Positions 61,616 through 64,000 of a stretch of DNA of 64,000 bases are shown in pieces; the stretch's first letter is position 1; every line of letters begins with the position of its first letter. The notes under the pieces were generated by a model. It ran no database searches and was not told the DNA's origin. It was given only the letters and a program-made list of their open reading frames with translations. The stretch is from assembly GCA_965219935.1 (NCBI GenBank), contig CBDCOU010000003.1, forward strand, positions 2,480,001-2,544,000, written 5' to 3'. This DNA is from Bin34 sp965219935. Its GTDB lineage: Bacteria; Chloroflexota; Anaerolineae; Caldilineales; Caldilineaceae. The position numbers and the translations under genes are program-made.

Positions 61616-64000
61616 TCATCCATGAAAGACTCTGCGCGAAGCCAGGATGTCGTGGAGTTCCCGATCGGCGACGGTCCAGATGGCAGTCGCCGGGATCCAG
61701 CCGCTGATTCTGCAGTTCGAGTTGGCAAGCATGTAACTCAGCACATCTCCGCGGAGCCAGGCATCCACACCCTCGCCATGGCGCGCCGTGACGCGCAGCG
61801 CGTCGCCCCAGGGGATGTAGCCAATCACCCTTCCCTGCCGGCTGGGCCGATCGTAGAGCGGCTGGCCCTGCAGCATGCCGGGGCGGGGAGCCGTTTCGGC
61901 CACGATGTTCATCATCGCCGCTTCATGACCCTGTAGTTCCCGCATCCCGGCGCGGGGGGCCGTCTGGATGTGAATCCGGACCTTTTCGGTTTCGGCCGGC
62001 GACAGCCAGACGGTGGTATCGGCCCCGGTGCGGATCTTCCACTCCTGCAAGTGTGGGTTCTCGCAATCCTAGTATCCATCCAGAATATCGTGGGGGACGC
62101 CCAGAGGGTCGGCCGGGAAACTCAATTGGGCAGTGTGCCGCGCCGTCACAATCGCGAAACTACGGATCCCGTGGTCCCGGACTTGGCTCCACGCCGGGTC
62201 CGGAAGCAGGTTCCGGTCAATTGGTCGGGGCGGCAGCTGCACGCTCTGCAGGCGGGGAGCATGGGCCAGGAAATCCGCGGGCACAGTTGTCAAATGGTTG
62301 TAGAACTCTTCACCGCGGCCGTAGGCTTCGCCAAAGTGGTTGTCGCTAAGGTACAGATGGGTGAGGCGGGGCGCATGGACCAGGAAACCGGGCGGCAGTT
62401 CGTCCAGGTCCAGAACAAAGGCTTGCAGACGCTCCAGACGAGGGGCGTGGGCCAGGAAACCGGGCGGGAAGGTCCGCAATCCATCGGCATTCAGGCGCAG
62501 GTGGGTGAGGTTGGGGACATGGGCCAGGAAACCGGATGGCAGGCCCGGGTCCAGGGACAAAGTCAGATGGGTCACAGAGGGGAGGGACGGCAGAGGCACA
62601 TCCCCCGACCAGTATCCGTCCAGGTAGACGAGCCGGGGAACATGGGCCGCGAAATTGGGCGATTGCGGCGTGTCTCCGACCAGGTGGGTGAGTCGGGGCA
62701 CCGGAGCCAGGAAGTCGGGTGGTAGTGAGCCCGACTGGAACAATCCCAGGTGGGTGAGTCGGGGTACCGGAACCAGGAAATCCGCCGACAACGACTGTTT
62801 CCACACGCACAGGTCCAGAAAGGTGAGTTGGGGCACCGGGATCAGGAAGTCCGCCGGGAAATCCGTCGGTACTGATGTGCTTGAGGAGCCGCACCGCAGG
62901 CTCAGGTGGGTGAGTTGGGGCACCGGAACCAGGAAATCCGCCGACAGGGACAGAAGATATCCCCCATAGAGCCGCAGGTGCAGTTGGGTCAGCCGGGGGA
63001 CATGGGCAAGAAGGTTGGGCGGCAGGCTGCGCAAGGCCCAGCCCTCCAGCTCCAGGTGGGTGAGTCGGGGCACCGGAGCCAGAAAACCGGGAGGCAGCGT
63101 GTCCGGCAGCGTGTCCGGCTCCGGGCGGTGAACACTGTCCGGCACCAGGATCAGATGGGTCAGCCGGGGGGTATGGACGAGGAGGTCGGGCGGCAGCGCG
63201 GTTGGCTCCGCGCCGCGCAGCTCCAAGTGGGTCAGCCGGGATACCGGGGCCAGGAAATCGGGTGGCAACGTCATCGGCATGAACCAGTGCGAATCGCTTC
63301 TTTCCTTCCTCTGGAGGTTCAGATGGGTGAGGGCGGGAACATGGACCAGGAAGTTGGACGGCAGGGCCGTCTCGGTCCAGCTCCCGATGTCCAGATGGGT
63401 GAGGACAGGGACATGGGCCAGGAAGTCGGGTGTGCTCCCGGAACTGCTGAGGGTCAAGTGGGTCAGCTGGGGCACCGGGGCCAGGAAGTCGGGCGTGGCA
63501 CGCCCGACATGTTTCAGGGCCAAATGGGTGAGCTGGGGTACCGGGGCCAAAAAATCAGGCGGCAGCTTAGTCGCACTCGTATCGGGCAGCTTCAGGTGGG
63601 TAAGTCGAGGCACCGAGGCCAGGAAGTCGGACGGCAGCGCGGTTGGATTCACGCTGTGCAGTTCCAAATGGGTGAGGCGGGGCACTGGATCCAGAAAGTC
63701 GGACGGCAGCACGATGCGCCCCGAGCCATGTCTCCAATACCACCTCCTGTACGAATCGGATGGGTCGGGCACGATCAGGATCAACTTGGTCAGCCGGGGC
63801 ACCGGGGCCAGGAAGTCGGGCGGCAGCACGATGCGCCCCGAGCCATCCGCCTGAAGGAGGCCCGAAGTATCGGGCACGATCAGGATCAGTTCGGTCAGCC
63901 GAGGCACCGGGGCCAGGAAGTCGGACGGCAACCCGGTCAGATGACCAGTGTCCAGCTCCAGGCGGGTCAGCCGGGAAACCGGGACCAGGAAATCGGATGG
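61616..64000 (-). pseudogene. LRR protein 4, 3' part, with an in-frame amber codon (runs off the right edge)
   Basis: The frame enters from the right edge with LRRs of the form 'LPxDFLAPVPRLTHLxLxxx' (about 25 units) and reaches the conserved 'VTARHTAQLSFPADPLGVPH'. At 62069-62071 a TAG follows 'DILDGY'. The same frame then continues 'DCENPHLQEWKIRTGADTTV' and runs through the SH3-like domain ('QPLYDRPSRQGRVIGYIPWG', 'SGWIPATAIWTV') to a stop at 61616. LRR proteins 2 and 3 read through the equivalent position, so a single nonsense change has removed the last 150 residues. The start is outside the window. Confidence 0.85.

Overview
The window is a GC-rich bacterial chromosome segment dominated by large secreted repeat proteins. 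A Tat/lipobox sugar-binding protein with a 'CGPTGAPPAPEA' linker, Poribacteria/Chloroflexota-style WD40 proteins (each opening with a conserved 'IGAKARLGRG' segment before the first blade) and MR/MLE, BtpA/SgcQ and PfkB genes suggest an uncultured, perhaps sponge- or host-associated, Chloroflexota-like organism. This taxonomic guess comes from family flavour only; no rRNA is present.

Layout. (1) 1-6473, minus strand: an AT-richer three-gene operon encoding an Eco57I/DrmMI-like adenine methyltransferase, a small PD-(D/E)XK (DUF3883-like) protein and a PLD-SNF2 helicase cut by the window edge. It looks like a restriction/DISARM-like defence cassette. (2) 6694-9137: a frameshifted BrnA-type antitoxin and a TnpB-only insertion element. 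(3) 9261-18392: catabolic genes. BtpA/SgcQ and two PfkB kinases lie on the plus strand; VOC proteins, an MR/MLE-family dehydratase, a zinc alcohol dehydrogenase, a small protein and enolase lie on the minus strand. (4) 18781-23397: a single-chain MNT-HEPN protein, a cysteine desulfurase and an IS607-type element. (5) 23606-29541: a carbohydrate ABC transporter (binding protein on the minus strand; permeases and ATPase on the plus strand) with an acetoacetate decarboxylase-family gene in the gap.

(6) 29678-64000: about 34 kb of repeat-protein genes and their wreckage. These are a WD40-RCC1 chimera, four leucine-rich-repeat (LRR) proteins, three tandem WD40 proteins, a giant M23 peptidase with 16 SH3b units, an orphan response regulator, IS110 and IS630 insertions, and decayed copies of the RCC1, M23, LRR and WD40 genes. 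The proteins share modules: an approximately 115-residue domain sits at the C-terminus of all three WD40 proteins and at the N-terminus of one LRR protein; SH3-like domains end the LRR proteins and fill the M23 protein; a divergent LRR/M23 gene pair is duplicated. Frameshifts, in-frame stops and near-identical internal repeats show active duplication and decay. I regard this recombining extracellular repeat-protein locus and its shared domain as the most novel content of the window.
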